Translations under genes and position numbers: made by a program
The notes under the pieces: generated by a model
The model's database searches: none
Seen by the model: only the letters and a program-made list of their open reading frames with translations
Told to the model about the DNA's origin: nothing
Source: Acephala macrosclerotiorum
Lineage: Eukaryota > Ascomycota > Leotiomycetes > Helotiales > Mollisiaceae
Direction of reading: 5' to 3'
DNA: 64,000 nucleotides
Assembly (NCBI GenBank): GCA_014904845.1
Contig: MU119372.1
Coordinates: 55,035-119,034, forward strand
Part shown: positions 60,912 through 64,000 of the stretch, piece after piece
Numbering within the stretch: the stretch's first letter is position 1
Layout: each line of letters opens with the position of its first letter

Positions 60912-61456
60912 TACGGAGACAACGCTCCGGACTTTTACTGCGGCTTTCTTGAAGAACCAACTATAGAACCTGAAAACACCCTTATAGCACATCACAAGGG
61001 TTCTGAGATTGTATGAAAAGGGGTAAATATGTCTCCGTAGGCCATTGTAAGGGTTGAGAGCAGGGGGTGAAGTTACCCGAGGAGATTCCGAGCACTTGTA
61101 AAGGCCCATGTTTTTCGGAATGCTTCGGGCCGCTTAAAAAAAAGTTGCTAGACGTGCTTTTAAGTTTATTTTCTTAAATATTAACGTTAAGTAGAGCTTA
61201 ATGCGTAGGCATGCAAGTATACAAAGGATGTGTAAAGGAGAGGGAGAGGGAGAAGACCTTTAAAAGAAATTGAAATAGATGCTATTGCCGTTGCGGCGGC
61301 TGCCGAGCCTCAATTCCCACCCTTGGCCTATTTTCTTAATAGACTTAATCGCAAATAAGACAGCTTAATAAAAAGCCGTCGTTAAAAGTCTGTGCTTTTA
61401 CCTTTTTTTTGTAAACGAGAAGTCCAGAGCGTGCTTTTATAGGGGTTGTCTCCGTA
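60912..61456. mobile_element. MITE copy B, Tc1/mariner-like TA insertion
   Basis: A 545-bp element begins TACGGAGACAACGCTCCGGA and, read in reverse from the right end, TACGGAGACAACCCCTATAA, with TA at both borders. The whole length aligns inversely with 21614-22189. An internal copy of the end motif (gtctccgtagg) occurs near 61030. No ORF of transposase type. Ends are better conserved than in copy A, so copy B is the younger or less eroded one. Confidence 0.78.
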
Positions 61457-61459
61457 GCG

Positions 61460-62617
61460 GAGAGCATGACCCTCATCGCTGCTCTGAATGCAGGGGCTAG
61501 TAGCAGGGATCTTCTGCATCTGTGATACATGGGAGGAAGACACTTTGCTGGTTGCGGTACATGGAGAGTGAGAGCTCGCGTTTCTCGACTGATGTTGATT
61601 TGATGCTGACCAAAGACTCAGTCCCAGCTGTGTTTGGCCAAAGATTCAGGAAGATGGTGCTTTGAACACCGAGAAACAGAAAACTTACACTGTATCCTTG
61701 TGCAACTTTTGGCCTCTAGACAGTATTTTGAAATTCTTGTCAGAGCTGGTTCCTATCCCTTTTCAGCAATTGTTTCGCTACATGTGTTTGAGAAAACTTA
61801 CTAGTTTCTTCGCCCTTGGGAAACACTAACCCAGAAGCTGGGTGCTACTGACTGCTAGTGAGAGCCATCATTACCGCGCACAATTCATACACCTGTGAGG
61901 GAAAAACATGGCACTTTTGCTGACGGATGTTTCCTGCCTGATCACTTTCGTCATGTCAATGACTGCTCCAAATGGTATTTGCCTGACCACTTGTTCTACC
62001 TGTTCATCTGGCAAGAGAACTCGTAATTTTGTGCAAATAAGCTTCGGTGGCAATTTAGTGACGTGTCCGAGCGATTTGGATGTGTTTGAGTTGCCAGATG
62101 CACTATCCGAACTGTACGCCGCCTTGACGCCAAGGCAGTAGCCTCATAGCTTCCAGAACTGCCTCTAATCAGTACAGAAATAATTTATATATACTTACTA
62201 GCCAGGTGGGAACACCTCGAAACGAGTCAAAAATTTCAGACTCACACAGAAGCTTGTACTGAAGTAGAACCAAAATGGTTCGTCGCTATTCACTCTTGGA
62301 ACTCGTGGGAAACTACTCTTTGGAGGATAATTGGCATGTTGTAACCAAACAATAAGGGCATACGACGCGAATTTATATAGGAAGGGAGTCGGTTCTCAGC
62401 CGATAACAACAAGGAACGCCGATGATTACAGGAAATTGACTGGCTTTGATGCGGCGTTTCGGGGAAGCGGATACTCCCTAGGACTTGTTCATATATCAAT
62501 AAAGTGCTTCAGATTGTTTGATCACCACTGTTCAGTCGTATCTCCTTATTCTAGCGAGTGAGTCCTTGAGCCCATCTATAAGACCTAAGTGATAGCTTGC
62601 CCTGCGATTCTACCTGC
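61460..62617. other. Intergenic, no gene seen
   Basis: Short ORFs only. Nothing recognisable. Confidence 0.45.
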
Positions 62618-63220
62618 TCAATCCTTCTTCTCCATGTAAGGCAGACATGCCTCACAAATCTCCCCACAACCAGAGTACCCGATATCCCCCCGGAACACCC
62701 CTCCATCCACCACCCTCGCGGACTGGAAGGACCCCGTAATGAAGAAGTCGGTGTAGCTCGGCTGGGCGCCTAGCACAAACGGCCCGTCGGCCTTGTGCGT
62801 CCTCATTAACTCGCCGACGGCGCGCATACCGTCGCCCACCGCTTTCCAGCCCTGCTCCTCCTTGTCCGGGTCGAGCAGGTCCTCGAGCCGGTGCCCGAGC
62901 GAGGCCTCGCGCGTGCGCGGAAGTACTCTTGCGAGCGTGGCGACAGGATGCCCATCTCGCGCGGCATCACCGACATGCGGAAGGCCGTGCCGACAACAGC
63001 GCGTGCTTTAGCCTCGATCTCGCGGCCTAGCTCCGACGTCAGCAGTACTGGCGGGTCCAGGTAGGTCGACTCGAGAAACTGCGCGATGAGGACCTAGTCC
63101 ATCATGTATATGTTGGTCGGCACGTGCTGGATACCAGGGACTGTGTATTTGTACTTATATCCCGTAGCAGGTTCGCTAGAGACCAGGCCGCTAGAGAATT
63201 TCAAGTTAGAAGACTTTTTC
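62618..63220 (-). pseudogene. Glutathione S-transferase relic
   Basis: On the minus strand it reads GYKYKYTVPGIQHVPT, then a TAG stop at the conserved Ser position of MMDSxxIAQFLES. Next come LTSELGREIEAKARAVVG and SPRSQEYFR. A one-base shift follows, then TREASLGHRLEDLLDPDKEE, KADGPFVLGAQPSYTDFFIT and YMEKKD. This is the thioredoxin-fold end plus helical C-terminal domain of a fungal GST, with the N-terminal strand missing. The piece is conspicuously GC-rich against its flanks and ends at the AT-rich tract. GSTs conjugate glutathione to electrophiles; this copy cannot be functional. Confidence 0.8.
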
Positions 63221-63299
63221 ACGCGCGATCAGAGGGCTTTGAGACTATGCGTTGGGATATAAAAAGGAAAAAAAAGGAAAAGAGAAAAGCTAGAAATAA

Positions 63300-64000
63300 A
63301 AAACGAAAAGTAAAAAAAGATCAATATAATTTATAATTTTTTTTAGTATAAATTTAATATTTAAAAATTTAAAAAAAATAATTTTATAAAAAATATATTT
63401 ATAATTAAATATAAAACAAATACGTTAAATAAAAAAATAAATAAATAAACGTTTTTAATATAAATTAAATCTTACAAAATAATTTTAAATTCGATTTAAA
63501 TAATTATATTATATTACGTTTAAATAAAAATTTAATTAAAAAAAGTATTAAAAAATATATATAAAATTTTAAATTTTTAAATTTTATATAATTTTAAATA
63601 AAAATTTATATTAAATTATTTATTTTTATTAATATTATTAATAATAAATTAAAAATGAAAATATAAAATAATTTAAATTTAAATTTTTAAATTAAATTAT
63701 TATTATATTTATATTAATAATTTTTTATAATAAAAATATAATTAATTTAATTAAATAAATTTTTATTATAATATTTATTATAAAATGTTTTTTTAATTAT
63801 TTTTAATTTAATATTATTATAATTATTAAAAAAACAAATAAAATTTGAATAAAATTTAAATAAAATATAATAAATAAATATTATAAAATTAATTTTATAT
63901 AAATTAATTTAATAATAATATATTTTATTATATTTATTTTTTTTATTTAAAAAAATTATTTAATATATAAAAATAATTAATATTTTATATAAAACGTATA
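63300..64000. other. AT-rich RIP-like tract, runs off the window
   Basis: Composition changes abruptly to long A/T runs with rare CG dinucleotides, as in 7200-16980. Presumably the edge of another mutated transposon block. No ends visible. Confidence 0.7.

Overview
The window looks like an accessory-rich stretch of a filamentous ascomycete genome. The evidence is many short 46-80 bp introns, a SART-1/Snu66 spliceosome gene, GH15 glucoamylase, HET and NACHT-type genes, and long AT-rich tracts left by repeat-induced point mutation (RIP). Leotiomycetes is my guess from the protein flavour, not something the sequence proves. All exon structures were read by eye from splice signals and frame continuity.

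Layout. 0.1-1.9 kb: a broken CocE/S15-type hydrolase. 2.2-3.8 kb: two small Cys-containing hypothetical genes. 6.0-6.9 kb: a BTB-like gene. 6.9-17.5 kb: an old LTR retroelement about 10 kb long, its interior reduced to AT by RIP, with copies of a second LTR in and beside it. 18.0-20.8 kb: convergent aldo-keto reductase and NmrA-type dehydrogenase. 21.4-22.7 kb: a decayed gene split by a TA-flanked inverted-repeat element (a MITE). 22.9-30 kb: an unknown gene, then a divergent pair consisting of a coiled-coil protein and an Hsp70-like ATPase with a six-base micro-exon. 30.2-36.4 kb: a hevein-domain membrane protein, a HET-domain fragment, two paralogous CxxC/coiled-coil genes and two MC...CxH mini-proteins. 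36.7-42.7 kb: nicotinamide riboside kinase, a frameshifted esterase, and Snu66. 44.9-47.9 kb: secreted glucoamylase with CBM20, and a small convergent gene. 49.0-52.2 kb: a NACHT/STAND (NLR-like) pseudogene. 52.5-56.6 kb: an unknown ORF, a secreted protein and a GT8 glycosyltransferase. 57.4-60.1 kb: a HET-domain gene with one apparent frameshift. 60.9-61.5 kb: a second copy of the MITE. 62.6-63.2 kb: a GC-rich glutathione S-transferase relic abutting another AT-rich tract that runs off the window.

How it fits together. Housekeeping genes (Snu66, NRK, glucoamylase, GT8) alternate with genes of fungal non-self recognition (HET, NACHT) and with decayed genes. Lesions concentrate in the hydrolase, NLR, HET, esterase and GST genes, and the repeats show both RIP and MITE activity. 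This is the picture of a turnover zone, not of one operon-like pathway. The most distinctive items are the CpG-sparing mutation pattern of the AT-rich block, the MITE family with a readable insertion into a gene, the CxxC/coiled-coil plus mini-protein cluster, and unusual splicing (two GC-AG introns and a 6-nt exon).
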